Shown: positions 6,533 to 15,602 of the stretch, in pieces | How the letters are laid out: every line of letters begins with the position of its first letter | Numbering within the stretch: position 1 is the first letter of the stretch | Source: Shewanella litoralis | GTDB lineage: Bacteria; Pseudomonadota; Gammaproteobacteria; Enterobacterales; Shewanellaceae | Length of the DNA stretch: 46,874 nt | Direction: 5' to 3' | NCBI RefSeq assembly: GCF_009828585.1 | Contig: NZ_WSRZ01000029.1 | Span: 1 to 46,874 of the forward strand | Position numbers and translations under genes: made by a program | The notes under the pieces: generated by a model | What the model was told of the DNA's origin: nothing | Seen by the model: only the letters and a program-made list of their open reading frames with translations | Databases searched by the model: none

Positions 6533-8734
6533 TTACATAAATTTATAATCAAACGTTACACCCACTTGGCGGGGATCGCCATAACGAATGTATTGTTTGT
6601 CGGCCCAATCTAAGTCGGGTTCGTTACCAAAATAGAAGCCGCGCACACCGTATTCTTTATCAAATAAATTACGGCCCCATAAGTAAGCCGACCATGTTGG
6701 TGTTTCGTAACCTAGGCGGGCATTATAAATGGTGTATGCATCTGATGTTGACTCGTTGCTGTCTGAGTAATAAAAATCACTTTTGCCACTGGCATTGATA
6801 TTAGCAAACCAGCCCGAATCGGCGACATACGTCATACCGGCACTGTAGGTAAATTGTGGTGAATGGGCGAGCTCACGACCCGACAAATCAATAATCGAGC
6901 CGTATTTGTCACTGTATTCATACTGGCCGTATTCGGTTTCTAACCAACCAACGCTGCCGTAAAACTCAATATTCTCAGTGACGTACCATTTAGCATCGAC
7001 TTCAGCTCCGTAGTTTTGTGAGCTACCGGCATTTTCAGTAAATAATACAAATCGTTGTGGATTATCTGGGTCTTGTAAAGAGGCTGACACTTGTTGATCT
7101 TCACGATCCATGAAGAATATTGCCAATGTCGAGTCAACTTTGCCGTCTAACCAAGTCGATTTCATGCCGATTTCGTAGTTATATAAGATCTCGGTATCAA
7201 ACTCTTTTTTGTTGGCCAATTCTGTTGGCAACGTCATATTAAAGCCACCCGCTTTATAGCCTCGCGCAATGCGTGCATAGGCATTATGGTTGCTATTAAT
7301 GGCTTTTGATAAGGCGATATGGCCGCCCCACATGTTTTCTGAAGGATCAAAATTATCGTTATTACTGTCGCGGTATTCACTGTCTCTTTGCTCAAAACGC
7401 AAACCGGTAGACAACAAATAATCATTGCCTAAATGACTGTCTAATTGACCAAACACAGCATAATTTGTGGCTTGGTAACTCGACTGCAACACTTCATCTG
7501 GCCAGGTGTTGTACTCAGAATATAAGTCATTATCTTCATTGAGGTTCATGGCATATACACCCACTAACCAATCAGTGCTACCTGCAAAAATCCGCCCGGC
7601 ATCCTTTGATGATAAACGAAACTCCTGGGTAAGCGTTTTACGGTCGCCTTCTTTATCCCAGGTATAATCGTACTCACATGGCTCACTGCCTGTGACATTA
7701 TAGTCATCATCGTACAAGGTGCATTGCTTGCTAGCCCAGTAATCTGGGTTTGCCCAGTCACCGTCATATGCGTGGTGGTGATCGGTTTGCGCTATCGAGG
7801 TGAGTGAGGTGAAGTCAAATGCACTAGCACCGGTATAAATAAACTTAAGCCCAGCACCAGTGGTTTCTTGCGCATCAATACCCGGTTGGTCGGTTAAGGT
7901 ATTACTGGTGTTGTTGTCTAGTGTCCAGGCATCATAGCCGTTATCGAAATTGGCATGTAATAAGGTCAAATCAATTTGTAAATCGTCTGTGGCATACCAG
8001 CGTAATTTAGCGCGTGCACTGAGCTCGTCACGTTGATTGCTGTCGTCACTATTTAGATACTGATTGTCTCGGTAGCCATTTTGAGTATGCTGCTCAACTG
8101 ATACCCGATACAGCAATTTACCTGAGTCATTTAATGGCCCTGAACTAAAGCCAGAAAATGTGCGCAAATCATCATCGCCAACGCTAACTTTTGCGCCATG
8201 CTCAAATGATTCGGTAGGGTCATTACTTTTTAGATAAATTAAACCCGCTAAGGCATTGGCACCATATTGCGTCCCTTGCGGTCCGCGCAGCACTTCAACC
8301 TGTTGCATGTCATACATGCTCGACACCATGCCAAGGCCTGATAAATCAATATCATCGACCACAAAGCCAACAGATGAGTTTGGCGCGCCCTGGTACTGCT
8401 CTTGCTCACCGACACCGCGGATTTGGAAATACTTAGGGCGTGAACTGCCACCTGACCAGTTAAAATTAGCAATGGAATTCAGTACATCTTCAAAATGTTG
8501 CGCACCTTCATCTTCAAGTTGTTGCGCATCAATAACGGTCACGCTCGATGGCATTTTATCAAGGCTGATATTACTAAAATCAGCATTAACAACAATGACT
8601 TCCATTTTTTCATATTCGGGAGTTACGCGCTCAACATCAGCCGTTTTGGCTAAAACAATCGGCGAGCTTAGTGCTGCGATAACCGCTAAGGCAATTGGGG
8701 TGTGGGTTAACCCGGTAGATTTTTTCGTGAACAT
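6533..8734 (-). CDS. TonB-dependent outer-membrane receptor for thiamine or precursor
   Basis: A 733-residue receptor with an N-terminal signal peptide (about 1-29, cleavage near VLAKTA). The plug domain follows (about 45-170: PSSVTVIDAQQLEDEG, IRGVGEQEQYQG, VEVLRGPQGTQYGANALAG), then a 22-strand-type beta-barrel. The protein ends in YKFM with an aromatic in the terminal strand, as expected for an outer-membrane protein. It lies directly under a TPP riboswitch and heads the pnuT/kinase operon, so thiamine or a thiamine precursor is the likely ligand. No close TonB/ExbBD genes are in the window. The start ATG is 4 nt after a GAGG that lies in a sequestering hairpin. Confidence 0.85.
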   Translation of the reverse strand: MFTKKSTGLTHTPIALAVIAALSSPIVLAKTADVERVTPEYEKMEVIVVNADFSNISLDKMPSSVTVIDAQQLEDEGAQHFEDVLNSIANFNWSGGSSRPKYFQIRGVGEQEQYQGAPNSSVGFVVDDIDLSGLGMVSSMYDMQQVEVLRGPQGTQYGANALAGLIYLKSNDPTESFEHGAKVSVGDDDLRTFSGFSSGPLNDSGKLLYRVSVEQHTQNGYRDNQYLNSDDSNQRDELSARAKLRWYATDDLQIDLTLLHANFDNGYDAWTLDNNTSNTLTDQPGIDAQETTGAGLKFIYTGASAFDFTSLTSIAQTDHHHAYDGDWANPDYWASKQCTLYDDDYNVTGSEPCEYDYTWDKEGDRKTLTQEFRLSSKDAGRIFAGSTDWLVGVYAMNLNEDNDLYSEYNTWPDEVLQSSYQATNYAVFGQLDSHLGNDYLLSTGLRFEQRDSEYRDSNNDNFDPSENMWGGHIALSKAINSNHNAYARIARGYKAGGFNMTLPTELANKKEFDTEILYNYEIGMKSTWLDGKVDSTLAIFFMDREDQQVSASLQDPDNPQRFVLFTENAGSSQNYGAEVDAKWYVTENIEFYGSVGWLETEYGQYEYSDKYGSIIDLSGRELAHSPQFTYSAGMTYVADSGWFANINASGKSDFYYSDSNESTSDAYTIYNARLGYETPTWSAYLWGRNLFDKEYGVRGFYFGNEPDLDWADKQYIRYGDPRQVGVTFDYKFM

Positions 8735-8737
8735 AGG

Positions 8738-8760
8738 ACCTCAAATAGTGATTTTGAGAT
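8738..8760 (-). promoter_or_regulatory. Shine-Dalgarno-sequestering hairpin of the thiamine operon
   Basis: On the minus strand ATCTCAAA pairs with TTTGAGGT (8 bp with one G-U, 7-nt loop). The 3' arm contains the GAGG ribosome binding site of the TonB receptor. I see no T-run terminator between aptamer and start codon, so regulation is probably translational. A further ACCTC in the linker (about 8782-8786) could pair alternatively with the same site. Confidence 0.6.
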
Positions 8761-8800
8761 CCGGCAAGAGTAGCGAATAAGAGGTGCACTTAAAGATAGT

Positions 8801-8898
8801 GTGGCCCATTCCTACGCCGGTATAAGCCGGATCAGGTTCTAAGGGTTTGTCATAACGACATCTCAGTTCAGTATTGCTGAACACCCCTTGGCGGCCAC
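8801..8898 (-). promoter_or_regulatory. TPP riboswitch (THI-box)
   Basis: Minus-strand aptamer with the conserved THI-box blocks in order: AGGGGTG, ACTGAGATG, ACCCTTAGAACCTGATC, and TACCGGCGTAGGAA. The closing P1 stem is visible as GTGGCC (8898-8893) with GGCCAC (8806-8801). When TPP binds, expression of the downstream receptor/PnuT/kinase operon should fall. This is the firmest RNA element in the window. Confidence 0.97.
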
Positions 8899-9045
8899 GA
8901 GTATAAACTATCTAAAATCTGATTACACGATCCGTCATACAATTTGATAACACAAAAAGCACTTTGCCAATGTCGACATTATGCTAGTGCCTTTGTCGTA
9001 TCAAACAAGCGGTAAACCGCGTGTACAAAATACGAATTTAAAGCG

Positions 9046-9438
9046 TTAATCAGAGTAGGTTTCGCGCACGTATATCTCAAAATGACTGACTTGAGTATTA
9101 GGTGCTACTGCACTGACCTGCAGTTGTTGCATGCCATGTAATTTGACCGACTTCCAACTTGTTGCCTCATTTTCAATGGTATAGCCGTTGGCATCAAACC
9201 AGGTAAATTTGTATTGCACGCGTTGGTCATAACTCGATTTACTCTGAATTAACGCCGAGGCTTTAACTAAATCGCCCACCATAATTGATGCAATATCAGT
9301 GACATTGACATCACTGGCAAAAGAGCTGCTATCAACGCGAACTTGCCCATTAGAGTCAAGGGCAATACCCGCGGTGTTGTGAGCACAAGCGCCAAGTAAC
9401 AACGTTGATGTGAATACGATAATCGATACGAGTTTCAT
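9046..9438 (-). CDS. ycfL: YcfL family lipoprotein
   Basis: A 130-residue predicted lipoprotein with a signal peptide and lipobox LGAC (Cys17). The mature part, about 110 residues, has the beta-rich YcfL/DUF1425 pattern (VKASALIQSKSSYDQRVQYKFTWF in the middle, then a WKSVKLHG block). In E. coli ycfL lies close to hinT, and the same neighbours occur here with two thioesterase genes between. Function unknown; it may act in the periplasm near the outer membrane. SD AAGGAAAG precedes the ATG. Confidence 0.8.
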   Translation of the reverse strand: MKLVSIIVFTSTLLLGACAHNTAGIALDSNGQVRVDSSSFASDVNVTDIASIMVGDLVKASALIQSKSSYDQRVQYKFTWFDANGYTIENEATSWKSVKLHGMQQLQVSAVAPNTQVSHFEIYVRETYSD

Positions 9439-9474
9439 AATCTTTCCTTAAATGTTACTGGCGGTATTGGGTTA

Positions 9475-9942
9475 TTAATCTAATAAAAAATGAGCTCTGG
9501 CTGTGGCGATCAATTGTTTACGGTTAGTTTGCCAACAATTAATGCTCACATTGGCCACGCGGCGCCCTTGGCGGGTAATTTTACATTCTGCAAAGGTGTC
9601 TTGATGTAAACCTGCACGTAGATAGTCAATTGAAAAATCAACAATTTTAGGCACCTTTTTGGCCTGCATAAATACCATTAATTGCACAATGGCCGACATT
9701 TCCATAAAGCCTGCAATCACCCCGCCATGAATAGCCGGTAAAATAGGATTACCGATATTGTCATCTTTTGCGGGCAATCTAAATACCATTTCGTCGCCAA
9801 AACGGGCGACCGACATGCCAATAAATTGTGAGTACGGCACTTTTTCAAGCAAATAACTGTAGTCATTTAACTCAATGGCACGCTTTACCACATCTTGAAC
9901 ATCCAACTCACTTGATGCCACCTGGGTTGTTTGCTCAGTCAT
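9475..9942 (-). CDS. PaaI-like hotdog thioesterase (second of a tandem pair)
   Basis: A 155-residue hotdog-fold thioesterase. The motif IHGGVIAGFMEMSAIV (about residues 90-105), with catalytic-site His-Gly-Gly and the acidic residue on the following helix, is the PaaI/DUF4442-type active site; VDFSIDYLRAG is the next conserved strand. Substrates should be acyl- or aryl-acyl-CoA, but the actual one cannot be read. Its start overlaps the stop of the upstream thioesterase gene by 8 nt, so the two are translationally coupled. The two paralogues differ strongly in sequence, suggesting different substrates or a heteromer. Confidence 0.82.
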   Translation of the reverse strand: MTEQTTQVASSELDVQDVVKRAIELNDYSYLLEKVPYSQFIGMSVARFGDEMVFRLPAKDDNIGNPILPAIHGGVIAGFMEMSAIVQLMVFMQAKKVPKIVDFSIDYLRAGLHQDTFAECKITRQGRRVANVSINCWQTNRKQLIATARAHFLLD

Positions 9943-10447
9943 GCTGACTCTCCGGCAAATTACCCATTAACGCCTGGCGAAACTCTTCGCCAACCATTTC
10001 AGGGCTAATACGCATAAATGAACCTACCGCATGGGCAATGGGTTCATCAATACTTTCTTGATAGGCAATCGCGCGGGTAAAGGCAACACTTGACGATAAA
10101 CGATAACACTCTGCAAAGGCGTAAACCGGTTTGTGCGGCTCAGCTGGTTTCATGTAATCGACCCGTAAATCTAATGTTGGTGACAACTCAAGCGATTGAT
10201 ATTTTTTTAAAATGGCGCACACCACTGCGGTGCCGCACGCGGTGTCAATTAAGGTGGTAATCACCCCGCCATGGATCACACCCGTATCAGGGTAACCAAT
10301 AATATCCTGGCTGTATGGCAACTCAATTAATACGTGATGCTCACTGGCTTCTTTAACACTTAACCCTAAGCGGCGGCACTGAGCCAGTTGGTTAACAAAA
10401 CGAGTGGCCACTTCAGTTAATGGGAAAAAATCACTGTTAATTTTCAT
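9935..10447 (-). CDS. PaaI-like hotdog thioesterase (first of a tandem pair)
   Basis: A 170-residue hotdog thioesterase. GVIHGGVITTLIDTACG (about 57-73) carries the HGG and the catalytic Asp on the next helix; LDLRVDYMKPAEP is the typical following strand of PaaI proteins. It lacks signals for export. The ATG overlaps the hinT stop in a TAATG junction and its own stop overlaps the next thioesterase, forming a tight hinT-thioesterase-thioesterase unit, with ycfL 36 bp further. Acyl-CoA or phenylacetyl-CoA-like substrates are likely for the family; the specific one is unknown. Confidence 0.82.
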   Translation of the reverse strand: MKINSDFFPLTEVATRFVNQLAQCRRLGLSVKEASEHHVLIELPYSQDIIGYPDTGVIHGGVITTLIDTACGTAVVCAILKKYQSLELSPTLDLRVDYMKPAEPHKPVYAFAECYRLSSSVAFTRAIAYQESIDEPIAHAVGSFMRISPEMVGEEFRQALMGNLPESQHD

Positions 10448-10800
10448 TAGTCGCGGCTCAGCATTGGACCTAATGGCTTACCGCCTAAAAGATGCATATG
10501 GATATGGTATACCTCTTGGCCACCATGTTTATTACAATTCATAATCAAACGATAACCATCTTCTGCAATGCCTGCTTCATCGGCTAATTTAGCCGCTACT
10601 GTCATCATTCGGCCTAAGGCTTTTTCATCTGATGCTTTAACATCATTTGCCGTGGCGATTAAATGGTTAGGAATAATAAGTATGTGCGTGGGCGCTTGCG
10701 GCGCAATATCGCGAAATGCAGTGACAAGTTCATCTTGATATAAAATATCGGCTGGAATTTCACGACGAATAATTTTACTGAATATGGTTTCTTCGGCCAT
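10447..10800 (-). CDS. hinT: HinT, HIT-family purine nucleoside phosphoramidase
   Basis: A 117-residue HIT protein. The histidine triad HIHMHLLGG lies at residues 99-107 and the N-terminal [20 protein letters not shown] is canonical. HinT hydrolyses AMP-lysine and other nucleoside phosphoramidates in the cytoplasm as a homodimer. I use the ATG at 10800, preceded by AAGGA at 7 nt, rather than the frame's first start at 10827, because the protein then begins MAEETIF as in relatives. It is the first gene of the hinT-thioesterase-ycfL group. Confidence 0.93.
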   Translation of the reverse strand: MAEETIFSKIIRREIPADILYQDELVTAFRDIAPQAPTHILIIPNHLIATANDVKASDEKALGRMMTVAAKLADEAGIAEDGYRLIMNCNKHGGQEVYHIHMHLLGGKPLGPMLSRD

Positions 10801-11002
10801 TTTAGGATCCTTAATGAATGACAGCATTTTGCTTATGATAATAGTAACAAGTCTTTGATCTCTGACTCCAGAAAAAACTCAATTAATCAGCTATCTTTTA
10901 CAGAAAATGGGATTCGTTTGCTTAACCGGGTCATTTTTGGCAGCATTGTCGATTATAGCTCAATCCTTTTGATTGCAACGCTTCTACTATTTGGAATTCT
11001 TT

Positions 11003-12760
11003 ATGCATTATCATATCCATGCGATCGATCCTAAAGCGCACTTATTTGAAGTCACTCTCACTGTCACCCAAGCCTCACCATCACAGGTATTTTGTTTACC
11101 CGCTTGGTTACCTGGCAGTTATATGATCCGTGATTTTGCCAAAAACATTATTGAAATCGACGCCAAAGAAAATCAGCAAGCGTTAACCGTCACTCAGTTA
11201 GATAAGCAAACCTGGCAGCTAAATAACCAGGGTAGCGACATCGTATTGTGCTATCAAATTTACGCCTGGGATTTATCGGTACGTACCGCCCACCTTGATA
11301 CAAACCACGGTTTCTTTAATGGCAGTAGCGTGTTTTTAGCCGCCAAAGGGCTTGAATTACACCCGCACCAGGTCACCATAGCTAAACCCGCCTTAGCCGA
11401 GTTAAGCCACTGGACTTTAGCCACCAGCATGAACAGAACCGCTGGCGAACAATTTGGTTTTGGCGATTTTAACGCACCAAACTACGATGACTTAATCGAT
11501 CATCCCGTTGAAATGGGTGAGCTCAGCATAGAAACCTTTTATGCTGATGGAGTGCCCCACGATATCGTATTAAGTGGTAAACATCGCGCCAATATGGCTC
11601 GCCTGGCTAAGGATTTAACCGCCATTTGCGAGTATCAAATTAACTTATTTGGCACGCCAGCGCCGTTTGAGCGTTATGTGTTTATGACCACCGTATTAGA
11701 TAACGGCTTTGGTGGACTCGAACATAAAGCCTCAACCGCTTTAATGTGCTCGCGCAATGACCTACCTTTGTCACTCGATGCGCCGGTTGATAAAGGCTAC
11801 CGTACCTATTTGTCACTTTGCAGTCACGAATATTTCCATTCATGGAACGTAAAACGGATTAAACCTGCCGAGTTTACCCCATTTGATTTATCGCAAGAGT
11901 CGTACACAGAGCAATTATGGGCATACGAAGGGATTACCTCATATTACGATGATTTAATTACTTTTAAGTCTAAGTGTATTGATGAAAAAGGCTATTTAAC
12001 CTTACTTAGCCAAATCATGACACGAGTGTATCGCGGCGAAGGACGTTTTAAGCAAACCCTTAAGCAATCGAGCTTCAACGCATGGACCAAGTTTTACAAG
12101 CAAGATGAAAATGCGGCCAATGCCATTGTCAGTTATTACACCAAAGGTGCACTATTTGCGTTGTATTTAGACCTAACCATCCGTATAGAAACCCAGGGCA
12201 AGCATAGCCTTGATGATGTGATGCGCGCGTTATGGCAACAATATGGCCTGCCGCAAATTGGCACCAATAACATGAGCCACCAACAGATTGTTGAAAAACT
12301 GCTTAATCGCTCGTGTGATGATATTTTTGCTTATTTAGACAACACCCAAGACATACCGCTAAGCCGCTTACTCGAACAGGTCGGTGTTAGCATGACAGTG
12401 CGTGCCAGTGAAGGTACAGCAGATTTAGGTGGCGGAGATGCTAAAGGCTATAAAATCGCCTTTGGGGCTAAAACCAAGCCTGAATCACTCGGCCTTAAAG
12501 TCTTAGCGGTTAGCCAAAACAGCCCTGCACACCAAGCGGGACTCAGCGCTGGAGATTTGCTGATTGCCGCTGATAATTTACAAGTCAACGCCCAGTTTGA
12601 GCAACAACTGCAAAGCTATAGCGTAGGCCAACAACTTAACTTACATTGGTTTAGACGCGATGAATTAATGCAAGGCCAACTGCCAGTGCGAGAAGCTGTT
12701 GCCGACACGATTTCTTTAACCATTAACGATGCCAGTAAAACCGCACTTTGGCTTAACTAA
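11003..12760 (+). CDS. M61 glycyl aminopeptidase-like metalloprotease with PDZ domain
   Basis: A 585-residue M61 peptidase. The zinc motif HEYFH is at residues 275-279 (HEYFHSWNVKRIKP) and the third ligand Glu lies in YEGITSYYDD (about 309). A PDZ domain follows near the C-terminus (about 495-560: LKVLAVSQNSPAHQAGLSAGDLL). The N-terminal beta domain includes LPAWLPGSYMIRDFAKN, typical of the family. No signal peptide, so it should be cytoplasmic. I choose ATG 11003 (GGA 7 nt upstream, begins MHYHIHA) over the TTG at 10973. Relatives cleave N-terminal Gly/Ala; the cellular role is unclear. Divergent from hinT. Confidence 0.9.
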   Translation: MHYHIHAIDPKAHLFEVTLTVTQASPSQVFCLPAWLPGSYMIRDFAKNIIEIDAKENQQALTVTQLDKQTWQLNNQGSDIVLCYQIYAWDLSVRTAHLDTNHGFFNGSSVFLAAKGLELHPHQVTIAKPALAELSHWTLATSMNRTAGEQFGFGDFNAPNYDDLIDHPVEMGELSIETFYADGVPHDIVLSGKHRANMARLAKDLTAICEYQINLFGTPAPFERYVFMTTVLDNGFGGLEHKASTALMCSRNDLPLSLDAPVDKGYRTYLSLCSHEYFHSWNVKRIKPAEFTPFDLSQESYTEQLWAYEGITSYYDDLITFKSKCIDEKGYLTLLSQIMTRVYRGEGRFKQTLKQSSFNAWTKFYKQDENAANAIVSYYTKGALFALYLDLTIRIETQGKHSLDDVMRALWQQYGLPQIGTNNMSHQQIVEKLLNRSCDDIFAYLDNTQDIPLSRLLEQVGVSMTVRASEGTADLGGGDAKGYKIAFGAKTKPESLGLKVLAVSQNSPAHQAGLSAGDLLIAADNLQVNAQFEQQLQSYSVGQQLNLHWFRRDELMQGQLPVREAVADTISLTINDASKTALWLN

Positions 12761-12867
12761 CATGGGGTTAACTGATAGAAGTTAAACTAATCACGGTTAA
12801 TTAAATCTTGGCTAATTTATTTCAGAAACATTAGCCACGGTTAAACTGTCCACAAAAAGCAGACACA

Positions 12868-12896
12868 AAAATGGGTATCAACTGATACCCATTTTT
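12868..12896. terminator. Bidirectional intrinsic terminator
   Basis: AAAATGGGTATCA and TGATACCCATTTT form a 13-bp stem with a 2-3 nt loop, with T-runs readable on both strands. It separates the convergent M61 peptidase (+) and CsgD-like (-) genes. Confidence 0.85.
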
Positions 12897-12922
12897 ATTT
12901 ACAAAAGCTGTTGAGCTAAGGA

Positions 12923-13555
12923 TTATACCCTCACCTCATGCATGTGAGTTTGTGCCCATGCGATAGCTTGGCCGCGACTTGAAACCCCAATCTTTCTAAA
13001 TGCACGATACAAATGAGTTTTGATTGTCGACTCACTAACAAATAATTGATTGGCAATATCTAAATTGGTACTGCCTGACAATAAAGCGTGCAACACTTCA
13101 CGTTCGCGGATAGTCAACTGATCGCCTTCCACTTCGTTATCATCATTCATCATCGAATGTAATAACTCCTGCGGCATGACACTTCGCCCTTTCATTATGT
13201 CGTTCAATCCCAAACTGATTTCCGTTAAGCTGGTGTCAGCGTAAAAAACACCTAGAGTCGTCGAAGGGTGAATAAGAAAACGCGTATCAAGTTGTTTGGG
13301 GAAGTTAATAAACACAGTATGGATAGAGCAATATTCTCGCTCAATAAGACGTTGTAATTGATAAGCCTGTTGGATGTCTATGGTTGATAAGTCAAAAAAG
13401 ACCACTGAAATGGGTTCATCAGCCAACTTATTTGCCATATTACCTGGTTGAGTTTGGGTTAATTTAACCAAAAACTCTTGTGGCCAACGGCATTCAAGTA
13501 GATCAATGAGCAACTGAGATCGTGATACTATCATCCAATTTTCGACTTTAAACAT
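12923..13555 (-). CDS. CsgD-like LuxR-family transcription regulator
   Basis: A 210-residue two-domain regulator. The C-terminal LuxR helix-turn-helix (about 146-205) reads LTIREREVLHALLSG, NLDIANQLFVSESTIKTHLY, and is close to E. coli CsgD in pattern, including QAIAWAQ. The N-terminal domain is an atypical receiver: FFDLS supplies one Asp but the acidic pocket near the N-terminus is absent, and GVFYADTS matches the CsgD receiver. Such proteins control biofilm matrix or curli. I choose ATG 13555 (GGAG 8 nt upstream). No target operon is visible; neighbours are unrelated. Confidence 0.8.
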   Translation of the reverse strand: MFKVENWMIVSRSQLLIDLLECRWPQEFLVKLTQTQPGNMANKLADEPISVVFFDLSTIDIQQAYQLQRLIEREYCSIHTVFINFPKQLDTRFLIHPSTTLGVFYADTSLTEISLGLNDIMKGRSVMPQELLHSMMNDDNEVEGDQLTIREREVLHALLSGSTNLDIANQLFVSESTIKTHLYRAFRKIGVSSRGQAIAWAQTHMHEVRV

Positions 13556-13773
13556 CCCAAACACTCCATGTGAACCAACTAAACGACTTCATTGCCAAGT
13601 AATCTTCTAACTGGTTAATAATACCAATCATCACCACGACTTAAAATAAGCCAAAAGAATCATCAAACCAACAAAACTAGACTTTAGTATTAATACTAAC
13701 TAATTATCTATGTGTAAGATTATTTTAGTTAACTGAATTCATTAATGCTCAATTTTTATGTTCAGAGACCATA

Positions 13774-15561
13774 TTAAACCAATAAACTGGTGATTAAAGC
13801 CAGAAAAAGTACGATTGAGGTGGCTTGCCAAAATTTGACTGGATTACGATTGATAAGTGGCACGAAATGTTTTGGGCGTTGATGAGCGCTAACAGTGGTT
13901 AATTGGTGAATAAGCTCGCAGGTGTCGGCCTGGCGCAAATTTGGCTCCATGTTTAAGGCTTTTTTTAGGGCATCATCAATCCAGATGGGCACCATGGGAT
14001 TAAGTTTATGAGCATTAACGTACTCTAGACGTAAAAAAGCTTGTCTCGTACTACATTGAGCTAATTTACCGTTAAAAGGTAACTCACCGGCTAACATTTC
14101 ATAAGCAATCACCGCAAGGGAAAATAAATCAGCTCGGCCATCAGCTTGATAACCTAATATCACCTCAGGAGCGGTGTAATCTGCGGTACCTAAAATATGA
14201 TCTCGGGTTAATGGGGTGCTAATTTCAGCAATGCCTTTGATATAACAAGAGCCAAAATCAATGATTTTAACCACCCCTTCACGGGTAATAAAAATATTAT
14301 CCGGCTTTATATCTTGATGCAGTGTTTCTCGGCGATGAAATGCCCTAACACCTAATTCAATTTGTTTAAGCAGTAATAGCACCTCTTCCACCGGGGCTTT
14401 TTTATGTTGCACCAACCACTGCGCTAAGCTCACGCCAGAAAGAAATTCAGTTAAATAATACAATGCCGATTTAGGTTTATGTTGTTCAACAACTTTGACG
14501 ACATGGGCATTGTTTATACGCTGACCAATCCAGCTTTCTAACATAAAACGTTCAATATAAGCCGCATCATCAATGTAATTAACTGATGGGGTTTTCATGC
14601 AAAAAGCGTGTTTCTGGTCATTCTCAACCCGATACACCTGGCTGCGTTGCGATTGATGAATAATATGAGTGACTTTATATCCATCGAGCTTCATCCCAAC
14701 ACTCAGCGGAGGCGGAAATGGACGCTGCGATAAATGATGGTAAACATCATCAATGGCTTGTTTCGGCAATTGCTGTACACACAACAATTGCGCGCTCAAA
14801 TTATCTTTACTGCCGAGCTCAAATGCTTTTTTAATGAGCGTATGACAAAACTGCTCACATAAATCATCACTTAATTGCGGGTGAGATTGATAAAAACTGC
14901 TTATTTTTTGCAGTAATTCAAACTCTGTAAATTGGTCGTGTATGCCATCGGTAGTCAGCAAGTAAAGATCGTCTTGCTCAACCGTTAATGCTTTATAATC
15001 AACATCTAATTTGACATCCATGCCTAATGCACGGGTTAAATATTGATGCGATGCGTTTATTTTTGTGCTGTGATCATGGCTTAATTGAGTTAATTCGCCA
15101 CGACGAAAACGATAGATGCGTGAATCACCCACATGCAACATGTGCACAGTGCACGACTTAAACACCAATGCGCTAAAGGTACATACAAATCCGCGCCGAG
15201 CATCGCGATAATCTTGCCCTAATCCATACAACCAACGGTTTAATGCGGTTAATACTTTGCCGCTTGAAGTTTGCACGCTCCAGCTATCTGGTGTTGAGTA
15301 ATAATCTGCTAAAAAGTTACTCACACTAATGGCTGAAGCTTGTGCGCCTCCCTCTGCCGTACTGACACCGTCGCTGATAACACTCACAATCCCTTTAGTC
15401 ATAAGAGATACACCGCTAGGAATGCGTATGCCTATCGCATCTTCATTTTGCGATTTATGACCTTTTTCAGAGGCTTGCCCCACTACCAATTGCAAGCTGG
15501 TTGCAAAAGGCAGCGTGTCATCTATCACAGGGCTGGCATGTGTATCTAACTTAGGAGGCAT
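13774..15561 (-). CDS. PP2C phosphatase / Ser-Thr kinase fusion with C-terminal membrane anchor
   Basis: A 595-residue bifunctional signalling protein. Residues about 25-250 are a PP2C phosphatase (EDAIGI, VISDGVS, HVGDSRIYR, LTTDGIHD and DNLSAQ metal and phosphate motifs). Residues about 290-545 are a protein kinase: Lys in CMKTPS, catalytic loop HQDIKPDN, and IIDFGS. The kinase is non-RD (HQD) and its glycine-rich loop has lost its glycines (HIIHQSQRSQVYRV), so activity may be weak or unusual. Residues 576-595 are one hydrophobic helix, a likely tail anchor. It is last in the nirB-nirD-transporter operon; related fusions accompany nitrate assimilation genes in other gammaproteobacteria. Targets unknown. 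Confidence 0.88.
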   Translation of the reverse strand: MPPKLDTHASPVIDDTLPFATSLQLVVGQASEKGHKSQNEDAIGIRIPSGVSLMTKGIVSVISDGVSTAEGGAQASAISVSNFLADYYSTPDSWSVQTSSGKVLTALNRWLYGLGQDYRDARRGFVCTFSALVFKSCTVHMLHVGDSRIYRFRRGELTQLSHDHSTKINASHQYLTRALGMDVKLDVDYKALTVEQDDLYLLTTDGIHDQFTEFELLQKISSFYQSHPQLSDDLCEQFCHTLIKKAFELGSKDNLSAQLLCVQQLPKQAIDDVYHHLSQRPFPPPLSVGMKLDGYKVTHIIHQSQRSQVYRVENDQKHAFCMKTPSVNYIDDAAYIERFMLESWIGQRINNAHVVKVVEQHKPKSALYYLTEFLSGVSLAQWLVQHKKAPVEEVLLLLKQIELGVRAFHRRETLHQDIKPDNIFITREGVVKIIDFGSCYIKGIAEISTPLTRDHILGTADYTAPEVILGYQADGRADLFSLAVIAYEMLAGELPFNGKLAQCSTRQAFLRLEYVNAHKLNPMVPIWIDDALKKALNMEPNLRQADTCELIHQLTTVSAHQRPKHFVPLINRNPVKFWQATSIVLFLALITSLLV

Positions 15562-15602
15562 AGGTTTCCTGCTGTAATAACGATCCCACTCGAACGGTTC
15601 GC

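Noticed and set aside
8256-8780. 174-codon plus-strand frame opposite the TonB receptor
   Set aside because: It lies wholly antisense to a well-supported receptor and its RBS hairpin, is Cys/Ser-rich, and has no domain or SD.
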